Below, in pieces: positions 45,056-56,959 of a stretch of DNA of 64,000 nt. Below the pieces are notes generated by a model. It was not told the DNA's origin, ran no database searches, and saw only the letters and a list, made by a program, of their open reading frames with translations. Source of the DNA: Aegilops tauschii subsp. strangulata (taxonomy: Eukaryota > Streptophyta > Magnoliopsida > Poales > Poaceae); NCBI RefSeq assembly GCF_002575655.3, contig NC_053041.3:376695054-376759053 (forward strand). Reading direction: 5' to 3'. Numbering within the stretch: position 1 is the stretch's first letter; each line of letters starts with the position of its first letter. The translations under genes were made by a program, and so were the position numbers.

Positions 45056-45940
45056 CTAGGACGTGGGTGGGAGCCCCCGTGAGGCCCAAGGGAGGCACTC
45101 AGGAGACTCCAGATAGAACTTCCGGAGATGTTGGATGTTCCAGGCATCCTGGATGGGGACCCCGTCCTGTGTCTCCAAGCGCGCGGCGCCAGACTTGGAG
45201 ACACGGGCGATCCTGAACAGGCCCTCCCACATAGGCGAGAGCTTGTGAAGCCCCTCCCTGGAGAGCACCCGCCTCAGGAAGAGGTCACCCACCTCGAGGG
45301 TCCTGGAGCGGACGCTACAGCAGTGATACCGCCGCAGCGCTTGCTGGTACCTCGCTGCACGAAGCGAGGCTTGGCGGTGGCACTCCTCCCACAGCACGAG
45401 GTCCATCCCCCGCGAGGCATCTTGGTGTGCCTCGTCAAACACCAAGACCCACGGGGAGTGATGTTTGACCTCATGAGGGAGGACTGCCTCAGCCCTGTAG
45501 ACGAGGAAGAATGGGGTCTCGCTTGTGGGCTTGGTCGCGGTGGTGCGGATGGACCACAACACATACTGGAGCTCATCGAGCCAGCCCCTGCCGCGTGCCT
45601 CGAGTTTCTTCTTGAAGCTCCTCGTCTTGAGGCCCCTCAGGACCTCCGCGTTGGCGCGCTCGGCTTGGCCGTTGCTCCATGGGTGTGCCACCGAAGCGTA
45701 GCATATCTGCGTTCCAAGGTTAGCACAATATGTTTTGAAAAGGCTGCTCGTGAACTGAGAGCCATTGTCAGTGATTATACGGTTGGGGACCCCAAAGTGG
45801 CTGACGAGGCCCTTGATGAACTTGACGGTCGAGCCAGCCGGGATGGTGCGCACGGGCTCCACCTCCGCCCACTTAGTGAACTTGTCGATGGCGACGTAGA
45901 GGTAGCGGTAGCCTCCGACTGCTCGAGGGAATGGGCCCAA
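45056..45940 (-). pseudogene. integrase of nested Tat-like element
   Basis: An open frame of 294 residues. The core has VAIDKFTKWAEVEP (Asp), IITDNGSQFTSS (Asp) and SNGQAERANAEVL (Glu), followed by the GPY-like C-terminal region with VGDLFLRRVL and LSPMWEGLFRI. The catalytic residues are present and this frame is uninterrupted, but the zinc-binding N-terminus (45,941-46,250) is in other frames with stops, so the protein cannot be whole. Long plus-strand open frames across the same DNA are shadows. Confidence 0.88.
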
Positions 45941-46588
45941 GATATCCAGCCCCCAAAATGTGAACGACCATGAGAGTGGGATGGTCTAGAGGCCCTAAGC
46001 AGGTTGGTGGATCTGTTTGGCATGGAACTGACATGCCTCGCAGGACCTCACGAGCTCCGCTCCGTCGTTGAGCGCCGTGGGCCACTAGAACCCGCTGAGG
46101 GACGCCTTGCCTATGAGGGTACGCGATGAGGAGTGAGGCCCGCAGTCCCCGCTGTGGTATGTCAGCCAGCAGCTCGCACTCCTGCTCCTTGGAGATGCAT
46201 CGCAGAGAGACGCGGTGGCCTTGCGGGCCACGCATTCTGCGTCTTCCTCCTTCTATGGCAAGGTCCCTCGGAGCAGGTGCGCCTTGAACTCCTCGGTCCA
46301 GCACCCCTCCTGAGGTTCGAGTGCGAGGAGCAGGCGAGCCCCCGTGGTCGGGCCGCAGGCTGGGGCACCCGAGGAGGGTGCCATGGGCGGCTCCTCCCGA
46401 AACAGCGTTGGTCCTGCAGTGGGGGGGGGGGCGCCGACGGCTTGAAGAGCCGCTCCTCGAAGACGCCAGGCTTGTGGGGGTCGCACCGGGGTGCCCTCTT
46501 GGCGATGTCGTCCGCCTCATTGTTCGTGCCATGCGGTATGTGCTGCAATTCCAAGCCCAAGAAGCATTTCTCAATTTTGCGTACCTCT

Positions 46589-47070
46589 TCAGGATATGCT
46601 TCCGTGCTCGTCCTTTGGCTTGTACGCCTTGTTGGAGAAGTTGACGAGGGGCTGGGAGTCGCCCTTGATGGTGAGGCGCCTAACCCCTAGAGCCGCCGCG
46701 GCCCTGAGGCCAGCGATTGGAGCCTCGTACTCAGTGATGTTGTTGGAGACCTTTTCGCCATGCTGAAAGCAGAGCTGCACGACGTAGTAGAGCTTGTCCT
46801 GGGTAGGTGAGATGAGCACGGCTCCAGCCCCCTGCCGTGTCATGCGAACGCGTCGTCGAAGTACATGACCCAACCATCTGGTGCCTCATCTCCGAGCGTG
46901 AGGGAACGGTCCTTGACCACCCCTCGGTCAGGGGCGTTGGTCCATTCTGCCACAAAATCAGCAAGGGTCGCGCCCTTGATGACTCTGGTGGTGCTGAAAT
47001 CCAGCCGGAACGCCTGCAGCTCGATGTTCCACTCAGCAACTCTTCCTGTGGCGTTGGGGCTCCGGAGCAC
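46589..47070 (-). pseudogene. archaeal-type RNase H (second RNase H)
   Basis: Two overlapping frames read WNIELQAFRLDFSTTRVIKG and WVMYFDDAF, then GAGAVLISPTQDKLYYVV, SNNITEYEAPIAGLRAA and LTIKGDSQPLVN. This is the extra RNase H located between the usual RT-linked RNase H and integrase in Tat-lineage elements. The acidic residues of MYFD, ITEYEA and IKGDSQ correspond to its active site. A frameshift near 46,850 splits the domain. Confidence 0.82.
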
Positions 47071-48425
47071 CTTCTCCAGGGGTATGCGGAGAAAACCTTA
47101 ATAGGGTGGCCCTGGAAGTAGTGGCGCAGCTTTCTAGAGGCAGCAAGGAGCGCGAGCAGGAGCTTTAGTGGCATGGGGTAGCGTGCACGCGCATCATGTA
47201 GCATCGTGCTGACGAAGTACATGGTATGCTCGATGAGGGAAGGGGCATCGACAGCGTCTTGCCCCTCTTGAGGTGAGGGATCCTCGGGAGCCCTGCCGTC
47301 GGGTGGGGCAGCCGAGGCCTTAGGAGCGCCGTCCTGAGGCTGCAGTGTCCTGGTTGGGCGCGGGGCACTACGCCGCTCACTCGCATCCGCGCGCTCTTCC
47401 TGGACCGCCACGAGTGTCGTGTTGGCCGAGTGGAGTGTGGCGGCTAGGTAAAGCACCAGGGCCTGAAGAGGACGGGGTGCTAACATCACCGGCGGGCTGG
47501 TGAGGCACCTCTTGAGGTCTAGGAAGGCCACCTCAGCCTCCAGAGTCCATTTGAACTGGCCCTTCTTCTTCATCATCTTGAAGAACGGGAGGGCGCGCTC
47601 GCCTAGCTTGGAGATGAAGTGCTCCAGCGAAGTTACGCAGCCTGCGAGCTTCTGCATCTCCTTGAGGGTCTGCGGTGGGCGCATTTTTTCTATCGCCCTG
47701 ACCTTCTCTAGGTTAGCCTTGATCCCTCTATGCGACACCAAGAAGCCCAGCAGCTTGCCGGACGGAACGCCGAACATGCACTTCTCCGGATTGAGCCGCA
47801 GGTTTACCTTGCATAGGTTGGCGAATGTTTCTTCCAAATCTTCGACAAGAGTTCTCGCCTCCTGAGATTTTACCACTATGTCGTCGATGTACGCCTCAGC
47901 GTTCCTCCCGAGCTGCCGGACCTGGGCGATGTGCATCAATCGTTGGAAGGTTGCGCCGGCATTGCGCAGCCCGAACTGCATGCAGGTGTAGCAGTACACC
48001 CAGAACAGGGTCAGGAAAGCCGTCTTCTCGAAATCCTGCACGACCATCTTGATTTGGTGGTAGCCTGAGAAGGCGTCCAGGAAGCACAGCAAGTCGCACT
48101 TGATAGTGGAGTCGACAATCTGGTCGATGCGTGGAAGAGGGAAGAGGTGCTGAGGGCAAGCCTTGTTGAGGCTCGTGAAGTCGACGCACATGCGCTCCTT
48201 CCCGCCCTTCTTGGGGACAATGACCGAATTGGCCAGCCAATCTGGATGCCGCACTTCTCGGATGACGCCAGCCTCTTGCAGCTTATGAACCGCCTGGACG
48301 ATGAACGATTGCTTCTCCGAGGCTTGTCGCCGCGCTTTCTGCTTCACCGGACGCGCGCCGGGCACACCATCAAGTGGTGCTCGATCACTCCACGTGGGAC
48401 GCCGATCAAGTCCACTGCCTCCCAT
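47071..48425 (-). pseudogene. reverse transcriptase and RNase H of nested element
   Basis: The RT shows ANSVIVPKKGGKERMCVDF, FPLPRIDQIVDST, FLDAFSGYHQIKM, FGLRNAGATFQRLM and YIDDIVVKS. The YIDD pair supplies catalytic metal-binding Asp. The thumb and connection follow (GFLVSHRGIKANLEKVRAI). The RNase H part contains a low-complexity insert rich in Ala, Pro and Arg (DASERRSAPRPTRTLQPQDG), common in this group, then YFVSTMLHDARARYP and RKLRHYFQGHPIKV. The reading frame continues from 48,425 to about 46,990. The catalytic centre is preserved. Confidence 0.88.
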
Positions 48426-49230
48426 GCAAACACGTCCTTGTTTGCACTGAGGAAGCTGACTAGCGCCTCTTCCTGGTCTGGGGGGAGGCCGGCGCCTATG
48501 GTGAAGGTGGGGCCTGGTCCCCCATCGTCATCGACTGGCACCTGCTTCATCTCTGCCCGGTCTTGGTAGAACAACTGCTTCTTCTTCACCGGTGCGGCCT
48601 CCGGGATCTCCAGAGCACCCTCCGCATTCGGTCGCGCGGCTGCCGCGGCCTTGAAAGTGAGCTTGAGGGCCATGAGTGCGTCCTTGGTGTCCCCCACCAC
48701 TGTGAGGACATCGCTGCTCCCCGGCATCTTCATGATGTTGTAGCCGGGGTGAGTCGCTGCCATGAATTTGGCGAGGGTCGGATAACCGAGAATGGAATTA
48801 TACGGGAGGCCGATGTGGGCGACGTCAAAGTCGATGAGCTCGGTGCGGTAGTTGTTGAGCGTACCAAAGGTGACATGGAGGTGGATCTGCCCCAGAGGAA
48901 AGGTGGAGCCGTCGGCCACCCTCGAGAAAGGCTTGGTGGGGATGAGCCAGTCGTAAGGCACATGAAGTAGACCGAAGGCTTCCACAGAGAGGACGTTGAG
49001 ACCAGCGTCGCCGTCGATGAGGGTCCTGGTGACTGAAATGTTATGGATGGTGGGGGTGCAGAGCATGGGGAGCGCACTAGCGCCGACCGTGGTCTTGGGG
49101 TGGTCCCTAGAGTCGAAGACGAGGTCGGCCTCGGGCGCCGCCCAGCCTGGAGGAGCCCCATGTCGTGAGTGGGCGTCCCCCACCTGCCGGAAGAACTTCT
49201 TGACGTGGCTTCTTGAAAAGGGCGCCTGTG
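48344..49230 (-). pseudogene. retropepsin region of nested element
   Basis: In the minus-strand frame the protease reads ISVTRTLIDGDAGLNVLSVE, where the usual DGG(A/S)G has become DGDAG. It continues FDVAHIGLPYNSILGYPTL, the (I/L)LGxP strand. A linker with VSFLSANKDVFAWEAVDLIG leads towards RT, which begins in another frame at about 48,425. Confidence 0.78.
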
Positions 49231-49599
49231 ACCCGCCAAGGATGGTCGCGACGGCGTGGGGCGCCGGAGCCAGAAGCGCGCAACAAACAGATCGCACAGC
49301 TCCTCTCAGGAGGCCACCGAAGACTCCGGCAGGTTGAGCAGCCAGGAGCGAGGCACGCCTGTGAGAGCCATAGGGAGCCAGTTTGCCATGACCTTGTCGT
49401 CGCCGCCCGCTGCCCAGACGGCCTCCACGTACACCTGGAGGACCTCCGTAGGGCCGGCCACACCGTCGTACTGCGGTGGCAACTCCGGCCTGAATTTCAG
49501 CGGCCACTGCACGTGTCGCAAGGTGGGGGAGTAAGCTCGGAGGCCCGCGATGCCTCCGAACGTGGCCGGCGGACCGGTGGGAGGGGCGACGCCTGCCAT
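49231..49599 (-). pseudogene. short gag remnant of nested element
   Basis: Starts ATG at 49,599 (MAGVAPPTGPPATFGG). The capsid-like part has WPLKFRPELPPQYDG, VYVEAVWAAGGDDKVMANWL and GVPRSWLLNLPESSV, then in another frame WEELCDLFVARF. The nucleocapsid with zinc knuckle is missing: gag-like sequence ends near 49,240 and protease begins directly. The element therefore cannot package itself. Confidence 0.75.
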
Positions 49600-49660
49600 G
49601 AAAATAGAGCAGCGAGGGTGAAGTGCGGCCGATGAAGAGGCAGACCTTCGGCACGCCCCT

Positions 49661-49675
49661 ACGTGTCGCGCCAAA
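49661..49675 (-). other. primer binding site of nested element
   Basis: Directly inside the 5' LTR the element strand reads TTTGGCGCGACACGT. TGGCGC-type sites pair with a tRNA 3' end; which tRNA is not clear. Confidence 0.65.
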
Positions 49676-50530
49676 TGTCAGATTCAGGGCTCCGCAGACC
49701 CAAGAGAGGTTCAAACTCTGGGGCGTGTGCGAAGAACTCAACCTCTCCAGCCAACCAGTTCGTCACCCCCACGGCCTAGCTCGATGAGTAATAAAGAAGA
49801 CAGACACAACGGTTTACCCAGGTTCGGGCCACCTTGCGGTGTAAGACCCTACTCCTGCTTTGGGGTGGATTTGCCTCACGAGGGGCTGAGGATGAACTAG
49901 TACAACGGAAGAACAACCTCATGAGGTCTGTTCTAGCGTGGGTGTCAGCTAGTGAGTTCTCTCCCTCTATGGTGGTGGCTAAGCCTATATTTATAGTGGC
50001 CTCGGTCCTCTTCCCCCAAATGAAGGCGGGAGGGGATCCCAGAGTGGCCAATTTTGAAGGGGGACAAGTAGTACATCCTATCTTGATGAAAGGTGGTCTT
50101 CGCTTGCAAAGCTTCTGGTCGTGACGCCTCAGTGGGCTCGTTGATGACATCCGTCCTGCCGTCCTGGCGGTCTTGGTCTTGTTGCACGGGAACGAAAACC
50201 TTTGGCCGGTTCCTCGGGACCCCACGCCTGTGCTTGCCTCCTTAGCACGAAAGAGGAAACACGCTCCTCTGCGCCCGCTGGCGCCCGCCTGGCCTTGGTC
50301 GTCATGGCTGGCGTCACCTCCACCTCATGAGGTGGGTGCCTGCATAGAAATGTCCTCTACTCAAGAGCCAGCCTGGGGAGGCTGCTCCCTCCGGGGGTCT
50401 TGACGCCGCCCGCCTCGCGAGGGTCTTATCTTGAAGGTGCTGAATATGGGTTGTACCAGGCCGTCGGTGGAGCCACGCCATGGGCTGCAGGCAGGCAAGT
50501 CTGGGTACCCTGGTTCCCAGAATGCCGACA
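49676..50530 (-). repeat. 5' LTR of nested Tat-like element
   Basis: 855 bp, aligned end to end with the other LTR (871 bp). TATA-like TATAAATA on the minus strand at 49,995-49,988. A deletion of roughly 16 bp relative to the other LTR lies near 50,420. Confidence 0.92.
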
Positions 50531-50825
50531 AGTTCATCTTCAGGGAGCTTGCCTCGAGTCAGATATGACAAATAAGGGACCGTCCAATCTGGTATAACAT
50601 GAAGAGCAACCACCAACTGTGCTTCTGGGTCAGGAATAGCGAGATCTTCCTGTGAAGGTAGCTTGATAGAAGGATTATGGAGAACATCAAGGAATACATT
50701 GGGAGGGACCGACTTACGCTGAGAGCCCAGTCGTGCAAGGCATCAGCCGCCTCATTGAGCCGCTGATCAATGTGATCAACCTGATAACCTTTAAAATGTC
50801 ATGCAATGTTAGTCACTGCTTGCCG

Positions 50826-51356
50826 TTAAGCCACCATAAGGGGGTCCTTCGAGTCCCACTTTCCCGAAACCTTCTGAGCGACCAGATCGGAGTTACCTAG
50901 GCACCTGACCCAGCTGAGATTCATCTCCTTAGCCATATGGAGACCATGGAGGGGAGATTCATACTCAGCTGCATTATTAGTATAGGGAAGCATGATCCTC
51001 AAAACATAACAAAAAAATTCACCTCGTGGGGAAGCTATGATGACTCCAGCCCCCGAGCCTTCCAATTGCCTGGAACCATCAAAGTGGATCGTCCAATACG
51101 TGTTGTCTGGCTTCTCCTCAGGGACTTGAAGTTCAGTCCAATTATTGATGAAATCCACCAATGTTTGAGATTTGATGGCCGTTCGAGGCACATATTTCAG
51201 ATGATGTGGTCCAAGCTCAATTTCCCACTTAGCAACCTGGCCTATGGCCTCCCTATTCTGTATGATATCTCCCAGAGGGGCTGATCTGACCACAGTAATG
51301 GGATGCTCCTTGAAGTAATGCTTCATGTTGCGACTAGCCATGAAGACACCAAACAC
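50826..51356 (-). pseudogene. RNase H regions of outer element
   Basis: A frame of 176 residues: FMASRNMKHYFKEHPITVV (end of the RT-linked RNase H), then the archaeal-type RNase H with WTIHFDGSRQLEGSGAGVII, NNAAEYESPLHGLHMA and GNSDLVAQKV. The Asp of HFDGS, Glu of AAEYES and Asp of NSDLV match the active site. Its downstream end is cut by the nested insertion and stops. Confidence 0.8.
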
Positions 51357-51699
51357 CGGTTTCTGCCAATGTGGATACCTTTGTTTAGACGCAGTCAGAA
51401 CCTCGCTGAAATAATAGACTGGCCTCTAGACTGCATATTCTTTCCCCGTCTCCTTTTGCTCCATGACAACTGCCACACTCACCGCTTTATTATTAGCAGT
51501 GATGTACATGAGCATAGGCTCTTTGTGAATAGGAGCAGCCAGGACTAGTGGCTCGACTAATGATTTCTTAAGAGCTTCGAAAGACGCATCTACAACATTA
51601 CTCCAGACAAAATTGTCAGTCTATTTAATCAACTGGTATAGTGGAATCGCCTTCTCACCGAGGCGGCTTATAAAACCGGCTCAGAGTTGCGATCCGACC

Positions 51700-52400
51700 C
51701 ACCATACAATGGGACGTCATTGATGTTGGTCAGCTTAGCGAGCGAGGTTACCACTTCGATCTTGTCCGGGTTAGCCTCGACGCTCCGTTCTGATACCAGA
51801 ATATCTAGCTAGCAACTTGCCTACAGGGACACCAAAAACACGGTTGGCCAAGTTGAGGTTCATCTAGTAAACTCGAAGATTGTCGAAAGTCTCCTTGAGG
51901 CCGTCCAATAGAGTTTCCTTCTTCTGAGACTTGACCACAGTATCATCAACATAAGCATGAACACTGCGCCCGATTTGCTTGTGGAAATAATTCTGCGCAC
52001 ACCGTTGATAAGTAGCCCTTGCGCTCTTAAGCCCAAAAGGCATAGAGACATAGAAGGAAGCCCCGAAGGGTGTGACGAAAGCCGTGTTCTCCTGGTCCTC
52101 AACGACCATCTTGATCTGATGATAGCCGGAGTAAGCGTCCAGAAAACACAAGAACTCACAATGAGCAGTGGATTCGATAATCTGTCGATGCGGGGAAGGG
52201 CGAATGGATCCTTGGTACAAGCCTTGTTGAGATCTGTGTAGTCAACACACATGCGCCAAGTGCCGTTTTTCTTTAAAACAAGCACTGGATTTGCCAACCA
52301 CGCAGGGTGAAAAACCTCAATGATGAACCCGGCAACTAGGAGTCGGGCTACTTATTCACTAATAGCGTTGCGCCTCTCCTCATTGAAATGACGGAGGTAT
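51700..52400 (-). pseudogene. reverse transcriptase of outer element
   Basis: Read in two frames: ANPVLVLKKNGTWRMCVDYT, then FLCFLDAYSGYHQIKMVVED, PFGLKSARATYQRC and HAYVDDTVVKSQKKE. The YVDD centre is intact. A frame change near 52,190 and stops towards 51,860 disable it. Confidence 0.82.
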
Positions 52401-52600
52401 TGTCAGGCAGGTTTCATCTGAGGATCCACATTAAGGTGGTGCTTAGCGAATTCTCTCAGTACACCAGGCATGTCGGAAGGTTTCCTTGCAAAGATGTCCC
52501 GATTCTCACGGATGAACTTGATGAGCGCGCTTTCCTATTTGGGATCCATTCCAGTCCCAATATTGAACTGCTGAGATGAGTCTCCATGGGTGAAATCAAC

Positions 52601-53237
52601 CTATTTTGTATTTTCGGCCGACTTGAACTTGAGCAGGGGGTTAGACTCTGTGGTGGGCTTCTTCAAGGGTGTCATATCAGCCGGGTCAACATTAGTTGTA
52701 TAAAACTTTAGCTCCTCTGCTGTGCAGGCCGACTCAGCATAAGCTGCATCCCCCTCCTCACACTCGCGTGCGATTTTCCTATCACCATCGACTATGATAG
52801 TGCCCTCTAGCCCAGGCATCTTGAGCTTGAGATAGACATAACAAGGCCGGGCCATGAAGCGAGCGTAAGCCGGCCGGCCGAAGAGGGCATGATACAAACT
52901 CTTAATTTTGATCACCTCAAATGTTAGGAACTCCAATCTGTAGTTATACTCATTGCCAAACGCAACTTCCAGCTTGATCCGTCCAAGGATAAGCAGACTT
53001 TCTAGGAACGATCCCATGAAAAATAGTTGAGGAAGGTTGGAGTTGCTTTTCTGACAGGTTCATGCATATGAAGGTATCATAGTATAGGATGTTGATGTTG
53101 CTTCCTCCTTCCATAAGCACCTTAGTGAGCTTATAACCGTCAACTTGAGGTGCCACCGGTAGGGCTAGACAACCAGGATTCACGACCCAGGGAGGATGAT
53201 CCACTCTGCTCTCCAAATGACCGGTTGTTTCGACCAA
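52601..53237 (-). pseudogene. retropepsin region of outer element
   Basis: Two frames joined near 52,980. The active site reads VLMEGGSNINILY: Glu replaces the catalytic Asp of the usual (I/M)DGGS. LYHALFGRPAYARFM is the second flap-side motif. The protease would be inactive. Confidence 0.75.
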
Positions 53238-53639
53238 TTTAAGTACCCATGAACAGCCAGCTCAACCATGTTGACAGCACATTTCGGGAGCTTGCGATCA
53301 CGCTTGCAAGTACTAGTGGTGAATACGTGATACTGTCCACTATTCAACTGCTTAGGGTTGCTCTGAAAACCTGACTGGTTGCCCCATTTGTTTGACAGGA
53401 AGACTGTAAGGGAACCCCCTACAGTATAATTGGTGCAACAAACCCAAATTGCAAGTACCATGCCTTGAACCTGGGTGGGTGGCAAGGCATCAGCCCGTTT
53501 CCACCAGTAGGATATGCCTTAGTCTGCACTGGTTGCCCTGTTGCTGAGTGCCTTGTCCGCAATGTTGATTTCTACCTCCGTTATTGCCAAAACCCTGATA
53601 GCCAGATCCTGAGTTGTCAGAGCCTTGATAATCGGGATT

Positions 53640-54120
53640 CTAGAAACCACCAAATGAGTCGGCTCCCGGGAATCCAGATCCCGAGCCGCCTGCTCCAGGC
53701 CGCCCTGGGTTTCTGCCGCCGCCACCCTGATGATTCTGGTATGTCTGATTGCGGAAGGCCTGCATAATGTAGCAATTTTCCCAAGAGTGATTTGCCGGCA
53801 TATCAGGGAGGCTGTGTTTGGGACACGGGGCTTTAAGAGCCTCCTCAAAATTATGAGGCTTATTCCCATTATGGGATCTTCCAGAATTATTACTCCGTCT
53901 CTGGCCCTTGAATCCGATGTTGGTGTTAGCAACAAAATCTGATCCACCCTCCGGATGCTTGTGCTTACCACCATTGATCTGGTTACCGTGGTTGCCACTG
54001 TTGCCCGAGTTGTTCTGCTGGTGACCCTTGCCGCCACCGTTTTTGTTGCCCTTCCCAGACTTGTCATCATCTGAATTAGGATCTTTCGTGTTGTGTGACT
54101 CAGCATACCTAGTGAGGACA
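53640..54120 (-). pseudogene. gag C-terminus of outer element
   Basis: A Gly/Asn/His-rich frame with NSGNSGNHGNQ and CPKHSLPDMPANHSWENC, a zinc-finger-like end of Gag. The N-terminal part is cut off by the LTR starting at 54,121. Confidence 0.7.
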
Positions 54121-56853
54121 TGTAACATCCCAAATTTTCAATTTGGAATGTTATACATAGGTCACCATATGCATATCATATTTTATTTGCATCTCGTTTG
54201 CGATCCTAGAAATCCTAAGCAACTCAAGGACCCACGGAGAGAGTTGGGGATTTCATTATTTTCATATTTGAATTTTTCTCAAATTTGAAAAGAGGATCAT
54301 TTTGGTTTTAATATTTTTCTCTCCGAAATATTTTCAATATTAAAAATAAAAAAGAGGAGATAAAATGACTTCTCCAAAATAAAAGAAATATTGGAGGAAA
54401 AATGTTGAAATCAAATAAATATTTTATTTGGATTTTATTGCTATTTTATTTGAATTAGAAAAATATGCATTTTTCAAAATTGCAATTTTAGGCCAGAAAT
54501 TTTTTCACTCCATTCTAAATATTTTATTTAGATGGTGAAAATTGTTTTTGGCATTTTTAGAATTTTTAAAATATTTATTTAGGATTTTCTTCGGCGGAAT
54601 TATTTTATTTAAAAAAAACATTTCGCCCGACTGGGCCAACGGCCCAGCCGAGCCGGGCCAAGCCCAACCAGCGCCGCCGCCTCCCGCAGCAGTGCGAGCG
54701 CCGGACTCCCGCCGGAGTCCGGGTCGACCTCGGCGTCCGTGCCCCTCGCGCAAGCCCCCCCCCCCCCCCCGAGGCCTTTATAAGCCACGCCGCCGCCGGT
54801 GCCGCCTCTTCTTCCCCACCCCAAGCCCGCAGCCCCGCCGCAGCAGCCGCCCACCGTCGCCGCCGCACGCCGCTGCCGCTGCCGCCCCGCGCAGCCGACG
54901 CCGCCGGCCGCTGACTCCGCGCCGCCCCACCTCGCCGGAAGCCGCCGCCGGTTTTTTCTCCGGTTCTCGTCGGTTTATTTCGGTAAACCCTAGATCTAGA
55001 TCGGTTTTTTATAGATCGGTTTTCTCTGTTTAAATCTATTTCGCGAATGTTCATTCGTTTAGTTCTTATAACGAACGAATTCGTTCGTTTGTCTCTGTCA
55101 GCGAACGTTCGCACCGTAGTATTTTTCTTTTTTATTTTTATTTTCGCCAGGGACCTATCCACGATTATTTTTATCGCAGATTAGCCCCTGATCTTCAAAC
55201 CCTCGCAACTTTTTAACCGTTCGTCCAAATCCAGTGAAACCAACGCCAAAATCTTCGCCTCGAACCCCTCTTTCCAGTTAATCAACTTGAACATAGTTTT
55301 GACAATCTAAAATTTGGTTTCAAGAAGATTTCAATTCGAATTTCTTTTGATCGTAGTTTGGGTTTCGTAGCTCCAATTTGGTTGATTCTTTTTGCAATTT
55401 GAAGCTCTTCAGTTGAGCTTTCTAATTGGACTTTCTCATCTGAGTTTTACCATTGCATCTATGATTGAGTGCTTATGTATGCTATTGTTTGTTTGCGATA
55501 GAATTCCCGGAGTGCGAAGCGTGCTACTACGAGTCTCTAGGGTTTGTAGATCGTCAGCAAGGCAAGTAACACTTTGGTCATGTCCCTTTCATACCCAGTT
55601 TTTATGCATTAGTTAAAACCCTCAAACACTGCATGAGTAGAATCTGATTAACATGTGGGCTGGGAAGTAGATGATGAGGTATAACCTATTGTCCTTTTAT
55701 TGTCAAACCCTGGGAGTTACTTCTACATTATGCTTATACCGCTATGCTATGCAAGTAGACGTGGTTTGGGTTTGAGTGTATCCAAGACAGATGTGAGATT
55801 GTTAATTAATGGTTAACTCAAGGTGGCTACTTAAATACACATCTGGGTGGATTGGTTGCGGGCACCTGGAGAATCCAGTGTTGTCCTAGGATATCCCGGA
55901 GTACCTGTGTGATCATCCTACGGTTCGCTACCCAGGCTCAAAGGGATCATAAGATCATTCACGCTAGAAACTTCCGTGTGCAGCCACAAGCCATTATGCG
56001 TTCTGGCATAGTTGAGTATGTTGCGTGACCTCTTTCAGTGGTAGGCTAGCAGATGTAGAAGATGTAGGTGGTACTGTCTACCCAGAGTAAAGAGTTAATG
56101 CTTCTGAAAGACTATGTATCGGTCATCCGTTTCTCAAACACCATGTAGTGCAAGAAATCCAACGGAGGAGATCGAGTCTTGTGGGGAAAAGTGCGCAAAC
56201 CTCTGCAGAGTGTACAAACTAATCATGGTTAGCCATGTCCTCGGCTATGGACATCTTGAGTATCTGGTTCTTGAATTTTCATGTTGATCTCATCACTCTA
56301 AATTAATTTGTTGGGTTATTAATACTGCTTAATTGGGATTGAGTTGGAGGAACCTTCTCAATGTTTATCAACTACCATGATAGTTAAACAAAATATATTC
56401 CTTTGTTGTAGGGAAAAATTGGCTTTTCGCAAAAAAAACATGATAACCATAGAGCCTCCACCAGCCATATATGGATGTAGTGATAGCATTTACCTGTTCA
56501 TTGCTCTACTGTGTTATTTTGCCAGCATATCCCATGTGCTGACCCGTTTCGGGCTGCAACGTATTATGTTGCAGACTTTTCAGATGAAGTATAAGGTGCG
56601 CTAGGTCGTTGTCATGCACTCAGCTATGCCTTTGGAGTTGATGGACTCATTTACCTTCGATGCTTCCGCAGTTATATTATTTAGTTGGCCGTAAGCCATA
56701 TTATTGTAATAAGTTCTCTTTTGAGACATTTGATGTAATAAGTGTGTGTTTGCACTCTGTTATAAATCCTTCAGGTACTGTGCGTGTCAGCATTCCGATC
56801 CAGGGATGACACTTATGCACAGAGATCTGACCGTCTGAGGTCGGATCGCTACA
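54121..56853 (+). repeat. 5' LTR of Tekay-like element
   Basis: 2,733 bp, from TGTAACATCC to GATCGCTACA. A TATA-like TTTATAAG at 54,777-54,784 follows a C run and precedes a GC-rich leader. Open frames in the GC-rich leader are not genes. The solo LTR at 60,322-63,049 is a diverged copy. Confidence 0.92.
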
Positions 56854-56856
56854 AGA

Positions 56857-56868
56857 TGGTATCAGAGC
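56857..56868 (+). other. primer binding site, initiator tRNA-Met type
   Basis: TGGTATCAGAGC lies three bases after the LTR end and matches the usual complement of plant initiator tRNA-Met. Confidence 0.92.
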
Positions 56869-56959
56869 ACACGTTGATTGTAGGACATGACCACTAAGAT
56901 AAGCCTTAGGTCACTCTTATCTACTCAATTCTGACTCATCTCCATTTTCCACTCTATAG

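Larger units (their letters stand above)
42258..50530 (-). mobile_element. Tat-like LTR retrotransposon, nested
   Basis: A complete 8.27 kb insertion with two LTRs (42,258-43,128 and 49,676-50,530), 5 bp TSD, PBS, PPT, gag remnant, protease, RT, two RNase H domains and integrase on the minus strand, plus an antisense ORF near the 3' LTR. The LTRs differ by substitutions and small indels, so it is not recent. Gag is short and frameshifted. Dual RNase H and a 3' antisense ORF are both known Tat-lineage traits. Confidence 0.92.
41289..54120 (-). mobile_element. degenerate Tat-like Ty3/gypsy element, split by insertion
   Basis: Minus-strand order is gag (54,120-53,640), protease (53,240-52,600), RT (52,400-51,700), RNase H (51,360-50,826), then the inserted element 42,258-50,530, then integrase (42,257-41,289). 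Both the gag end (54,120) and the integrase end (41,289) are cut by younger elements, and no LTR of its own remains in the window. The archaeal-type RNase H and the integrase style indicate the Tat lineage. Confidence 0.85.

Noticed and set aside
45128..45973. 281-residue plus-strand frame across the integrase
   Set aside because: Shadow of the minus-strand integrase, which has the DDE motifs; GC-rich codons keep the other strand open.
46133..46690. Plus-strand frames opposite the archaeal-type RNase H region
   Set aside because: Antisense shadow with no domain.
54542..55162. Pro/Arg-rich frames on both strands in the 5' LTR leader, and the same at 60,668-61,204
   Set aside because: GC-rich untranslated leader of the LTR; frames are not conserved between the two LTR copies.
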